Shown piece after piece: positions 1-11,633 of a DNA stretch of 64,000 bases. This DNA comes from Phallusia mammillata (lineage: Eukaryota > Chordata > Ascidiacea > Phlebobranchia > Ascidiidae). The stretch covers positions 6,989 through 70,988 of the forward strand of contig QLIY01000133.1 of NCBI GenBank assembly GCA_003260075.1, read 5' to 3'. The position numbers and the translations under genes were made by a program. The first letter of the stretch is position 1. Each line of letters starts with the position of its first letter. The notes under the pieces were generated by a model that saw only the letters and a program-made list of their open reading frames with translations, made no database searches and was not told the origin of the DNA.

Positions 1-158
1 TGTCATGAACGCACACACCTTTAAGCGGTTACCTGTATTGACTGCCACGTTTAAGACGCGGTACACGGTTATATACGAAACGTGACGTCATAACTCAGGG
101 ACGACATCTAGCGGTAAATACATATATCTATACAAATTTACGACAAACCGCTCTGACA

Positions 159-160
<2 letters not shown>
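1..160. other. left-edge stretch, probably intron or 3' part of the factor B-like gene
   Basis: This short stretch lies beyond the 85-base C run. I see no exon with the serine-protease active-site Ser context in it. It holds one perfect TGACGTCA octamer at 83-90. The rest of the protease domain of the gene to the right probably lies in the gap or left of the window. Confidence 0.4.

Positions 161-245
<85 letters not shown>
161..245. other. assembly gap written as 85 C
   Basis: An uninterrupted run of 85 C lies directly after coding sequence of the factor B-like gene. Such a run inside an exon is not plausible biology. It matches the other fifteen G/C runs in this window, which behave as gap placeholders. 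The poly-Gly tail of the ORF read through it is spurious. Confidence 0.85.
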
Positions 246-3200
246 TTTCTTTTGACATTTGACATCCTCGGAGTCTCCATCTTCAATTATTTGGTTTCCA
301 TGCTGGTTCACGTACTTGTTAATGGGGACACAAGTATTGCAACAGGGCAGACATATTGGTCTCACATAAGGTGAAAGGGGGATAGTTCCGTCAAACTCTG
401 GTCTTCTGCTCGACCAAACCCAATTTAATCCATCCCTGATGGCGTGAAGTGCCACACCGACTCGAATCTAAACAACTTGTCAATAGTAATCTCAACAACG
501 ACCTGGGCAGACGTTGCAAGTTTTTACTTTTTACTAGGTAAGCAGTTTATGAAACAACAGTTTAGAGAAGTAGTTAAGCTGGCTTTGCTGTCAGTTTACC
601 ATTCATTTCGGATAAAAGGTAAATAAAAAATACTTTTTTTATGTCAGAGCTCTATGACGAAATTAGACTTAAAGGGGTTTCGTTGCTGTACCAACAAACA
701 AGTTTATAAAAAGTTCATGTGTTTTTAGATAAAAACTTTGACGTACCAGTGCCACGTCATAATCAAAGTTGTTTCTTCCATGGCGATGTTCTCCATCAAA
801 ACCTTCATGAATAAAAATTCGTCGCGGTTGGAACACTTTCATGGCTGGGTTAATAGCTTCTCTTGGCTTTGGCCGCACGAAAATTCCTCACAAAAATATG
901 CAACAGTTTAAAGGTTGCCATTGGACAAAGGTGCGCGTAATAACATTGTCCAGGTTGTAATTACCTACTGCCACAGCCAGATGCCGTGTCATCTGTTGAA
1001 TGTCCTCCCATTGGTCAAATAGAGACGCGGATGTAAGAACCCATTGCTGATTGATAAGGCTTCCACCACCGAAAATGCCTTTAAAAGTCTGTGAGTTTTA
1101 AAAGTCTGTGAGTGAGTTTAAATAGTTTTTTCTCAAAATTCGATTTCAGTAACACTTATATTGCATAACAGAGTCAATTCATAAAATGCGATTAGGTAAG
1201 AACTAAGCAAGCATTCAAAAATTGCTGCACAATATATCAAATGCAGTTAAATTAATATGCTAAATCGCAGGACAATTAGCTTCTTTGGAACCCGAAAATC
1301 GTGGTCGTAACAAATGCAATTTACTTGGTAAACAGTTAAACCATCTTTAGGCATTATTGCAGCTTGCCACGGCCAGGCGCTTTCCGTTTTGCTTCCTCCG
1401 ATGACGCGACCAAACGATGATCGACTAAAAATACTTTCTTTGTCGCCAGCTTGACCGCATTTCTTTAAATCTAAAAGAATTTGTTGTGTTGTTTGTGTGA
1501 CTATTACATTTCAATTTTGGTAACATTTCGGCAAGTTAATTGCGCCCCGTCAAACCGTCATTTTTAAAAACAATTATTTAAAACATAGTTTATGTGTATA
1601 AATTGAAAAAATAATAACATCTCACTGTGGCAGCATTGATCTATACATAAGGTCAAAAACGCATAAAAGCGCGTTGTATGTTTTAAATTTTACAACAATA
1701 CTAAAATCTCCAGTTTAGTCAGGCATGTTAGATCGTGTACCTGTGGTAAAGTTTGCGACTTTGTCGAGGTAAGCATTGAGAAGGTAGTAGTTTTCTATTT
1801 TGATAAATTTGTCCCTGTCGCTTGCTAGCAGTCTCATCTCAGTCTCGGCATAGCTAGTCCCCGGGTACACAATGTTGCATGGGCTACATGCCGCGATAAC
1901 GTATATCTGACGAAAAGTTAAACGTTATGTTTATTGGTTTATATTTGCCTAAGACACAATCTTTTCGTTATTGTGGACGCATTACACGTGCGATTATCAC
2001 CAAGTTTAAAATTTGCTTGTAATTTGAAACCTTGTTTGTATAAACTCTCAAAGACTTTTTTCACCTTAAGAATATCACCAAATTGATTAAGCATTGTCGT
2101 TCTGGTTTCATACGGATTTCCTCCAAAATTTGTTTTTCCTACATAAAACAAAATATCCTTTTTAAATTCTTTTAAATTATTTTAAATATGACTTGAAGGT
2201 AAACATATATCTTTGTTAAACAACGTTAAATTATAAAACAGTTTTGCCTAATTGCTAATGTGGATTTACTTTTCACACTAAACAACCTGTTATCTTGTGG
2301 GAGTTAAGAAACAGCAAACTTTAACACCCTTAATCGCTAGCTTCGTTTATTCTGCCGTCAAACAATTGTAGTTTGTCCTTTTTTAATCTTTAGTCTAGTA
2401 TGGTTCCGAAACAAAAATAAGCTATTATTTTTTAATTAATTTTATCCACGACAGCTCATTTTGTTTGCATTTGTATTTTTGTTCTATATTTTAAACAAAA
2501 TTGTTTAGGATAGGCAACATAATTGTTTTCAACATTTGAAACAGTAGGCCACATCATTTTTTTTATCATTTTTTTTGTTGTGACAACTTCGCTGCTATTC
2601 CCGAGCAGTGATTGTAATGTGTTCTACCAATCCAAATGCTTATATATAGGTCCCCGGTTTGAGTCATTTTCTGTAGGTGCCCGTTCGTGGAAACGTTGTC
2701 GTGGAAATGGTGATGGGTTGCTATGTGTCTGAGGTGACACTTTTTGTTGCATGCTACTTTTAGGCCTCGAGCCCATAAGCTAAACCAGTGTGCGTGAATT
2801 TTGTGAGCCGCTATTGCAAGGCTCTAAGTCTTTGTAGACTTGGAGAGACAGTATTTGATGTAAGATCAAATTAACTGGGGTTTTGCAACTAATTCTGTTT
2901 AAACTGTAACAAAACAAGTCCAACACCTTACCATCCGTAAACAAAAAGACGTGACGTTCTTTTTCGTCATCAATATGAAAACCTAATATCAATTGCCTGT
3001 GAACTTCCTCAAGCGCCTTTTTAGTTGCCGTATTGTTTCCTATTGTTGTAGCCAAAACTCCTGTAAGGAAACGTTGGAGTTTTTGAGGCGCAACATTTGG
3101 TATCAAATTGTTTTGTATTGCAAGTAAGTTGTATTGTTTCCCACCGTTTTCAAAATCCGCTTGGCACTTGTCGAGTCGCAAAAGAACAGCGGTTGAGTTT

Positions 3201-6200
3201 TGTTCGTTGTTTTGCAAACGAATCCTCACTTCAAAATCACTAGCAAACACCATTAAACCATAGTTTATGGTTCCTCGATCATAATTGGAAAGCTGTTGAA
3301 AGGTACGAATTTAAAAGATAAACGTAATTTGTGCACCTTACCATCTTACCCGTTTTACTAAGTTTTTCGCAAAGGCGATTGCATACGTGAACTGTATGGA
3401 ATTAATGCTTTCTGATACATCGAAAATGAAAGCTATTTCGTGGCGTTTGTTCTCTGTTGTGGAAATCCAAGGGGCGTGGTCCTGCTGAGGAAGGCTTGCA
3501 ACGCTTGCAACTCGTCTCCGAGGATCTGTAAACCGTGAGAAAAAAGTTTTACCAAAACATTATAATAGACCATTTTCAAAAGATGAAGTTTTTTTACCAG
3601 CAAACACCCAACGATGGGCGTAAAACGAACAGAGACAAACGTTTATGTAATTGAATAAATGATTTAAATCATTCTCACGCAAGCTTCGGCAGGTCGTCAA
3701 TAAGCCACTCCATCGTCCGTTTTCCGCGCACATACGCCTCGCTGCTCCGCTTAAAACATAGCCTGGCTGGCAGCGAAATTGTACGATCGAGTTAACAGGA
3801 TAAGAATCACGACTTTCTGACTCAAGAACGAGGTTTCGGTCATCCAGATGTCGCGTGGGATCATCGCAGAAAATTTCTGAAATTGCAGTTCACGGTTTAA
3901 GTTTTAAAACGTTGTAACGCTGCCTTAAACAGTTGCCGCGCACAACTAAAGAGCAAATATTGCAAAATAGTCAGAAATTTAAACACACGTGTTACTTGGC
4001 AGTAACAGAATAGTAAAATACTCAATATTTTAGTCTATATGTTAAAACCTAGTCATGCTTCCGTAAAGGTGCGTAAATGTAAAGGTATATATTCACCTGT
4101 ACACTGTACTCGAGCATGTGTCCACGATCTTCGGGAAGTGCAACGAATTTGAGGACCTACTTGTCCCATCCCAGGTGGACAAGTATACTCAACAAAGTCG
4201 TCAAACTGAAAGTTTTCGGTCACCCGTATCACAGTATTGTTGACGAAACGATAAACTTTAAATCCTTTGCTTCCGTAGGCCCTAGGTGGATTTCCATCAC
4301 ACTGTGATTCTATTGCAGAAAAAGCAAGAAGTGCAGACCGGCATGTATGTTCGGTCTAATCAGAATATTTTAGTTTGTAGGGAGGTAGGGATGTGTTATA
4401 TTCCGTATTAATATTACTTTTTTAAAAGATTTGAATTTATCCGATAACGAATTAAATCATTTGCATATGCTTATTTGCATCTCGTCGAAGTGTTTGGACA
4501 AGGTCGGGTTACTTGATGTGCTATATGTGTTAACCACCTTGTCGATCCAATATAAAGTCCTATTGGGCAAAATATTTATGATAAAATTGTGGAGGCTTTT
4601 TGCCCGAAATAGGATAGCTTTTTTGCCTTACGAGTGCAACACAGTTACGCAACGCGGGCTAAACGTTAGACGAAAGTGAAAAAGACATTTAGCGCCTATT
4701 TTATCATGGCTTTCATTGTAGATTTAATTTATAAACCAATTCTTTGAACTATTGTTTAGTGTGGCATTAAAAATATATACATAAATGGTATCATGTTCAC
4801 TAAATCACTTAAAGCGAAAGAAAATACTTACTCGGATTAAAACAGGACATCCCACAATGACCGTCACACTCGCAACGCTTTCGTCCTTTGCAATCAGAAT
4901 TGGAATTGCAAGGTTTTCTGCAGTCTTGTGCTGCAGCTTGAGCCAATTCGGAATTTCGCTGAGGACAATCACCTGAATATTGATCGTTGTTTAACAGTTT
5001 CATACATGTTTGTATTTATGATCAAAATATGGTCATTCTTATCAGGCGCTTGTGTTTGCTTATTGCGAATTTTGCGTGAAGATCTATTTCTTTTTTATGT
5101 ACAGACATTGATAGAGTCAGTAACCAGTTTAACGAGTTTGGCCAGAGGTTCTCATACGGGTTCCAATTTGCTCGTTTAGGGGGACTTTTTTTTTCCTGGA
5201 AGGAAATTTGCTGCAAAAGAGGTTTAAAGAAGAAATTCTGTGGTTAAAAACTCGTTTTTAATGTTTGTTTACTTGACACATAAAAAACCTATCACTAGGA
5301 ATATCTACAATACACAAGAAATGTTGCGGGAACAGCTGTGACAAAAAAAAAACTATAAGAACAACTGGATTTAACTTAGCTTTTAAATGTGTTGAAAGAA
5401 TTTGCGCATTTCATGTGCTTACCGCATCTTGCGTATTCGTAGCCTTCATCTTCACTCGATGAGCAGTCATTCCTTCCATCACACAACTGCTCATTGTTGA
5501 GACAAACGCCATTAAGACATTGAAACCTACCATCACTGCACAAGCGTAATCCTGGAGTTGCTGCATACAAATGTGCAATTAATTGAACTGCCAAATATTG
5601 GTTTTGTGTTGGCAACATTTACAACACATTGCACTATGATTTTAGAAACTTTTCTCCATTTAGAATTTAAACACAGATGTTACAAAATTTGTTTTGACAG
5701 CCTCGGAATTAGGCCAACCTGGTATGGGCGGCGGTAATTACCTTGAAATACTAGTTTCAAAATCTCAGGGAACCTAATCTCACAACGGGGGCTGTCTCCC
5801 GAATTCTGTAAAGGCTTAGATTACTGCAAAAACGTCTCACCAACAAAGTCAATATTCTCGCACGCTGAGGTATAGCTTATGGCTGAGAGACTTTAAACAC
5901 CAGATACAAACTCAATCAACGGCGCCTAGAGAAATGCCTTTAACAAACTGACGATGCCCTACCGGCCTACATGGTTGGGCACATTCTAAAATAGAGCAAT
6001 CAACGGTTATGAAGCACCCACCCTTGAGGAGAAGCAACAAAGGCACAACAACACACAAAAAACTAAGATATCACAAACAAAAATAGGACTCATCAAAAAT
6101 TGACTACTTATTTTTTGATATTTAAAAAAAAAATTGATATTTTCATAAAGATCAACGACCGGTTGTGTAACTGAACACCTTGCATTGGCCTTTTGATTTG

Positions 6201-6332
6201 GCCAATAAGGTTTTAAACGTCGGCGGTAAAATGTCACATGTGCTGTTGTTGTACACAACTACAGATCAACAGAAAAGTAGACTTACTTGTGATGCAAATG
6301 ACAAGAACTGCGAATTCTAGAATGACACGCAT
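246..6332 (-). CDS. complement factor B-like mosaic serine protease (LDLa-WAP-CCP-CCP-vWA-SP), 3' incomplete
   Basis: Thirteen exons on the minus strand with matching phases: 6332-6287, 5560-5423, 4972-4832, 4309-4097, 3876-3679, 3525-3350, 3292-2932, 2138-2065, 1906-1741, 1470-1325, 1088-965, 886-747, 467-246 (runs into the gap). About 715 residues are visible. Order: signal peptide MRVILEFAVLVICIT; LDLa (about 17-61, six Cys); WAP four-disulfide core (62-108, eight Cys); two CCP/sushi modules (109-245); basic linker; vWA (about 280-500) with MIDAS DVSES and FTDGK; protease with RVIGG near 526, an Asp site DYDVAL and RPICLPC. vWA plus SP behind CCPs is the factor B/C2 layout, and LDLa at the N-terminus is known in ascidian Bf. 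By family it would bind C3b as part of a secreted C3 convertase. Odd points: only two CCPs, an added WAP, WVLTSASLF where His57 should be, and the active Ser not in view. A non-Bf mosaic protease is possible but less likely. Confidence 0.85.
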
Positions 6333-9001
6333 GCTTCTGGACTGAGATTTCGACAGCTTACAGAGAATTCAGATTGCAGTACAACCAAGACATTAAAAAA
6401 AGTAAGATACTCTTTACTACAAAAAGTCTTCAATAACAATTTTTATCAAATAATTCTGATAGCAGTTATAAAACTATGTTCAGTTTTATTCGATTAAATT
6501 AAACTTGAAGCAGTCAGCTACAATCAGCCACAGGCAAGCACAGTAACAGGAAACATTTCAATTTCTTCGTTTGTTGCAAAGTCTTGTTCAAATAGTATAT
6601 TCCAAATGCAGTGTTGAGACCTGTAGATGATTTCCGCTTTCAGGAAACTGCTGACTTGATGCAAGCTAATTGCATAATGGAGTTCATTACAACAAGTATT
6701 GGACAAAACTCAACCACGTTTTAATCGGAAACTCTAGCGGTTAAATTGGCATCAATATATCATTCACTAGTTTTCAGTAATGCCAATACCGTTTATGCAT
6801 AGGTTTGATTTCGTGCGCTTTGAACTGTCGGATTCTGAAGATTATCTCACCTTTATGCGGTCAAACTAAAATCCAGGGTATGGACTCCAATATACGCATT
6901 GAAAAAAGTAATTACCAATTACTGAAGTTGGTTGGTATTATAAAAAAAACCTTACCCAGGTACACTATTCACGGTTTAAAAACTCTTGCAAGAAATAGAT
7001 AGGCCAATATATTGATAAAAATATGACTATTCGAAAATAATGCGGAACTTTTGCTTTATTCTCTCGCCGTTTTGCTGCGTTTACTAGTCTGATTAATGCT
7101 TGGGTTTTACACTTCATTTGAGAATCAAATTAAGATTGTCGAATGTTTTTTTTTACAAATATATTGGAATAACCGTTTCTTGTCTCATTTACCTTTTAAA
7201 GATTTTCGTTTTAGAAGATAAGAAGCTGCAAAATGTATACGTTTTCTTGTCAAAGAGTGTCTGATTTTGCCAACTTTTTTTACACAAAAACTCAGGTCAT
7301 ACAACAACACAATCCAGAATTAAACAAATATCAAGAATCCAATCCACTTTTTTTCTGTTCAATGTGCAGCGTTCTTGTCTATGCCCCAGGTCTGTAATTT
7401 AATTACCCTTCTATCTGTAATTTGCATGTGTTTTAACGCTGGTTAATTGCCTTTGTACGTTAACCTTACGTTTTTTGTGTTTTTCCTGCTGATGACAGCA
7501 TAAAATGTCAAAACGTTTTTAGGTCAAAAAAGTTGCAAAAAAAAGCAAATTCTGCCTTGACTCAGTGTTTAATATGAGGTCGAAAGCGTTGGCAAACCTT
7601 TATGCTCTGCTGTTTTCCTAAACCATATCCGTTTTAGCAATTTTGACAACATAGAACAATTGATTTGACATTGATCTCACGCCTGGTGCAAAAACACCCA
7701 GGACCTATTTTGTTGTCATAACTGAAAAGAATTTGATTCTGCAGCATTGTGCTGACATGGCAATATACGTTGTAGCGTTTCTTGCTTGGCTTATGCACAA
7801 ATACTTTGCTCTTTAACTGCGGCCCTAAGACATGGCCAATTGTAAAAAGCTATCAAATGCAAACTGGTACGATTTTTCTTCCCAATTGGGGTGCATTTGA
7901 AAGCTGACTTATAATGGCTTCTAGTTGGGTCAAAAATCTGATGGATTTATACTTGAAAATATGCAAATATACCGAGGACAAATGAATAAACATAAAAGTT
8001 TGTTTTTAAGGTTTTGTCTAAATTGATTTTTTGTGTTTCAGGCTTGACTGACCAGCATACAGTTGCTTCTTGACTTTTTTGGACTTTGGGCGCATTGCGG
8101 AAATCTTTGTTTACAGTTTGACACGTGCTGTACAGAAAATGGCAAAAACTATGTAAGCTAGTGGGTAATGTTTGTCAGGACTAGCTTGCAAATACAGCTT
8201 TACAAATCAATTTGGGTTTCCTGCAAGTAATGACTGCAGTTATTTTACAAAAATAAACTTTACAAAATGAAACAAGAAAATAACTGCAGTAACTGCACTA
8301 CTAATTCCAAATGTCCAAATCTGATGCCCTGCATATTAGTTGTAATTACTTGCCCATGGAGTGCATTTACTGTTGCTTTCACTATTTCAATAGAGAAAAA
8401 AAATATAGAAAAGAAATTATGAAGTACTCTGAAACGCATGTTTTGTTCTTTGTCATCACATTCTTTGACGTTTCTGTGTTATTATGATGCAAAGATATCT
8501 AATGACACTCAGCTTTACCAAGCGGGTTTTGAATTCAATATGGGTATATTAATTTATAATATTCCTCACAATAAAATATTTTTACACAAGTTTCAAGACC
8601 GGAAAACATTTTTAGTTTGTAGTACGATAATAAAATAAAATAAAGTTTACATAGTTGACTTCACAACTAATTCATGACGTCATCAAAAATGTATATTTTG
8701 AAAACGACTTTCTGGACAACTTTAAACTAATATTTACGCTTAAAACGGTATTAAGTGATATATCTTGACAAAAACACAAAAAAGCAATATTTTAGTTGCA
8801 ACTTAGAAGTCCCGTAGACACTGTCAGGGCAAAAGAACTAACTACTTGCAGGATATTATGCTATTTGGATGTACAGTTTTCTGAAAACAGTAGGAAGTGT
8901 AATGTTGATTGTTAGTTTACCATTAGCGGTTTTGCAAAGCACTTTGTGACACATTGGTGAAGTTAGGTAACTTTTAAGACCAGGAAAAACAAAAGGTTTA
9001 A
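6333..9001. other. intergenic, 5' region of the factor B-like gene
   Basis: AT-rich sequence without a convincing exon. The factor B-like gene starts at 6332 and reads leftwards, and the transporter at 9002 reads rightwards, so the two promoters should lie in this divergent interval. I found no TATA box or other core element that I would defend. It holds an inverted repeat at 8233-8290 and a TGACGTCA octamer at 8675-8682. Confidence 0.6.
8233..8290. repeat. short inverted repeat
   Basis: The left arm, ACTGCAGTTATTTTA near 8233, is matched by AAAATAACTGCAGT ending near 8290, with about 30 AT-rich bases between. It could be a hairpin or a decayed MITE core. No target-site duplication was recognised. 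Confidence 0.45.
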
Positions 9002-10414
9002 ATGCAAAACGAAACAGAAACATGCCCTATGATCAACCCAGGCACAGCAAATGGTGGCAAAAGAGAAGGCTCAAAAGTAAATGTAGAAGTTGGACAACCT
9101 TCTCCTGAAAGATGGGTGATAGTTTTCATCACGTGTGTTGTGACGAGCATGCGATGTTTTGTATTGGCAGCATTTGGTCTCACCAACAATGTCATGGCCA
9201 ATTACTTTAACGTGGAGCCTTGGCAAATTGACTGGCTTTCGAATGTTCGCGCTTTAACCATTGTTTTGGTTTGTATACCCCTGTTGTTTATATTAAGAAA
9301 ATTCAGCGTGAAAACGTCTATTGTTGCAATGATCGTATGTTCTGCTGTAAGTTTAAGCCTGGCCAGTCTGGCAGTTTCATTTCGTCAAGGTTATTTTATC
9401 GCTATTTTTGGCGAGGTTATTTCTGCTCTCTCCACAACAATCTGGTTCCCACTGAAAAGCTTAATCGCTGCTGTGTGGTTTCCAGCCAACGAAATCGCCT
9501 ACGCCATTGGTATCATGTATATTGGACGGGCTGTTGGAGAAGCTGCTGGTGCTGTGATCGCCCCTTATTTAGTTTCAATCAGTGATAGTGCATCAAAGGT
9601 CCAAATACGTTTGTCCGCATTGTTTGGATCATTCGCAATTGTCACATGGGCTATCCTTATGTTTGTTGTGTTGTTTATGAAACCACGACCCAAGCATCCT
9701 CCAAGCATTGCTCAACTCAAAGTGTTGCAGTTACAAGAGTTACAAGAAAGCACTAGCTTCAAAGAAGAGCTAATAAAATTCAAAAATGTGCAACTAAAGT
9801 TGTTGACCAACGTCCACTTTTTAACAGCATGGTTTGCACGAATTGCTATCGACCCAGTTCCACGATCCACAACCACCTTGCTATCATCGATACTTCAAGC
9901 AAACTTCAGAAAGAACGGGAATACCAACGTTGACGGAGGATACATGATCATGGGTCTTTGGCTCATGTCGATTGTGGGCAGTTTTTCAGCAGGTCGTTTG
10001 CTGGTGGTAAGTGGTCGTTATAAAGCATCGGTAGTGGTGTCCACTGGCATGGCAAGCGTTTCTTGCGTTGTTGGGGTAGCTGGACTAGCATTTACTTCAA
10101 TTTCGATGGTTTATGCCAGCCAAATATGTTTGGGATTTTTCGTGGGACTTGCATTAGTGAGTGTTACAGAACTTCTGGTCCAAGTTACTTACCCGACCCG
10201 AATCACAGATGTATATGTTGTCAATTCAGTTGGCGTAGGAATCATGTTGGTCATTCAAACTACTATTGCTAGATTGTTACTCGAAAAGTTTGGACCTATC
10301 GCAGCATTTGCTATGGAACTGTTTTATCTACTGTTACCAACATGTTCGTTGCCCTTTATAAAGATGCCATTCTACCGCCAAGAAGCAGAGGCCAGCACCA
10401 CTGAAGATCGATAA
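9002..10414 (+). CDS. SLC49/FLVCR-type major facilitator transporter, copy 1
   Basis: A single uninterrupted 470-codon ORF for a 12-TM MFS protein. A TAA stop lies in frame directly before the ATG at 9002, so this start is firm unless the mRNA is spliced upstream. The N-terminal part has NYFNVEPWQIDWL before TM2, the conserved MFS segment WFPANEIAYAIG, and GEAAGAVIAPYLVS in TM5. A charged cytoplasmic loop (RPKHPPSIAQ) splits the two six-helix halves, and it ends with FYRQEAEAS and DR. The FLVCR1/2, MFSD7 and DIRC2 family (SLC49) moves haem, choline or related small molecules across the plasma or organelle membrane; the substrate here cannot be read. Length and architecture fit the family. It shares many segments with the copy at 15790-17217 and with the minus-strand pseudogene. 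Lack of introns is unusual next to the intron-rich neighbours and suggests an ancestral retroposition. Confidence 0.9.
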   Translation: MQNETETCPMINPGTANGGKREGSKVNVEVGQPSPERWVIVFITCVVTSMRCFVLAAFGLTNNVMANYFNVEPWQIDWLSNVRALTIVLVCIPLLFILRKFSVKTSIVAMIVCSAVSLSLASLAVSFRQGYFIAIFGEVISALSTTIWFPLKSLIAAVWFPANEIAYAIGIMYIGRAVGEAAGAVIAPYLVSISDSASKVQIRLSALFGSFAIVTWAILMFVVLFMKPRPKHPPSIAQLKVLQLQELQESTSFKEELIKFKNVQLKLLTNVHFLTAWFARIAIDPVPRSTTTLLSSILQANFRKNGNTNVDGGYMIMGLWLMSIVGSFSAGRLLVVSGRYKASVVVSTGMASVSCVVGVAGLAFTSISMVYASQICLGFFVGLALVSVTELLVQVTYPTRITDVYVVNSVGVGIMLVIQTTIARLLLEKFGPIAAFAMELFYLLLPTCSLPFIKMPFYRQEAEASTTEDR

Positions 10415-11633
10415 AAACAGTTGAGAGTATATCTGATTTTCTGTGTACTTGATTTTCTGTGTATTAAGTCGACTCGTATCAGCCACTTCCGAGTTAGCAA
10501 TACTACTGCGCCATAGGACACAAGGCTCGAAATGAGTTGCTGATCATAGCAAAACATTAGAAAATACAACGCAACCATGGAAATCCTCAACACCATTTCA
10601 TGCATTTGAAATTATTGCATAAAAATACAAATTACTACAAGAAAAATATCCAATGTTTCGTTGGCTATACGTAAACGTGACGGTAAAGATGACCAGTTTG
10701 CCCAATTATGTTAAGCGTATTCGTAGACAAAATATTGAATTGAATTAAGGAGATGCGAAAAATATGCAAAGATTAGTACGCTGAATGCCTTGTCAGTTAA
10801 ATATTGCAGTTGGTTCTTCATTTAAATTTGTACTGACTTGTAGCAAAAAAACGGCGTGGAATGCTGAAATGCCGCAATGTAAAACATGCAAAACAATGCC
10901 GGAAACATCTGCTAAGTTAGCGTTAAGCATGAGATGATAACGAATAGCGTAAACGGCAAGGCAGCTAAAGTCAAGTAATGCAAGTAGCTACGTGTTACGA
11001 AACACAATACATAATCCAGACCGGATACACAACCTCTGAATGAATTAAGCAAAACACGTACCAAGTAGAAACAGTTTTAGACATAAAAAGTGGCTACTAT
11101 GTAATACAAAGAAACTGTACAAGTAGCAACAAAATAAATACCTGGTATAGATTTTTTAACCAGTGTCTGGCTCTAAACAGAGGTTGTAACATTACTGTAT
11201 GGACACCACAAAGCAAAACAAGCAAAATAATTTCAACATTATGCAGTGTACCAGAATTGAACTGACTCTTAATTTTTAGAGCCCTCTGAAAAAAACAACA
11301 ACATGGTTTGATGTCTATAAACACAGCCAACATATAGCATGTTAATGGATAAGCATTCATTCAAACAAAGTGTGGGGGCTATCATTTCCTTTAACCGGGC
11401 CAAAATCCACTAAAATAAGGCAATTATTTAATAAGTTACTTAAATTTTAGGGCATTTTATAGTCATATTTTACGTCGTTTCATAATTCTGGGCCAGACGA
11501 CAAACATGATATTAGCCATCTTGTCTTAACACATATTGTTTAGCTGTTTCTCTTATTCGTTTCTGCCTACATGCCTGTGTAACTTTGTTCGTTTTAATTT
11601 TACAATATGTGCAAAACTTGCTTCGAAGAAAGT
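10415..11633. other. intergenic, no gene seen
   Basis: AT-rich sequence between two convergent transporter copies. There are short ORFs on both strands, none with recognisable protein features. No clear polyadenylation hexamer was found close behind the stop at 10414. Confidence 0.6.

Noticed and set aside
138-455. 105-codon ORF ending in a long glycine tract
   Set aside because: The glycine part is the 85-base gap run. Only the part from 467 to 246 is kept, as an exon of the factor B-like gene.
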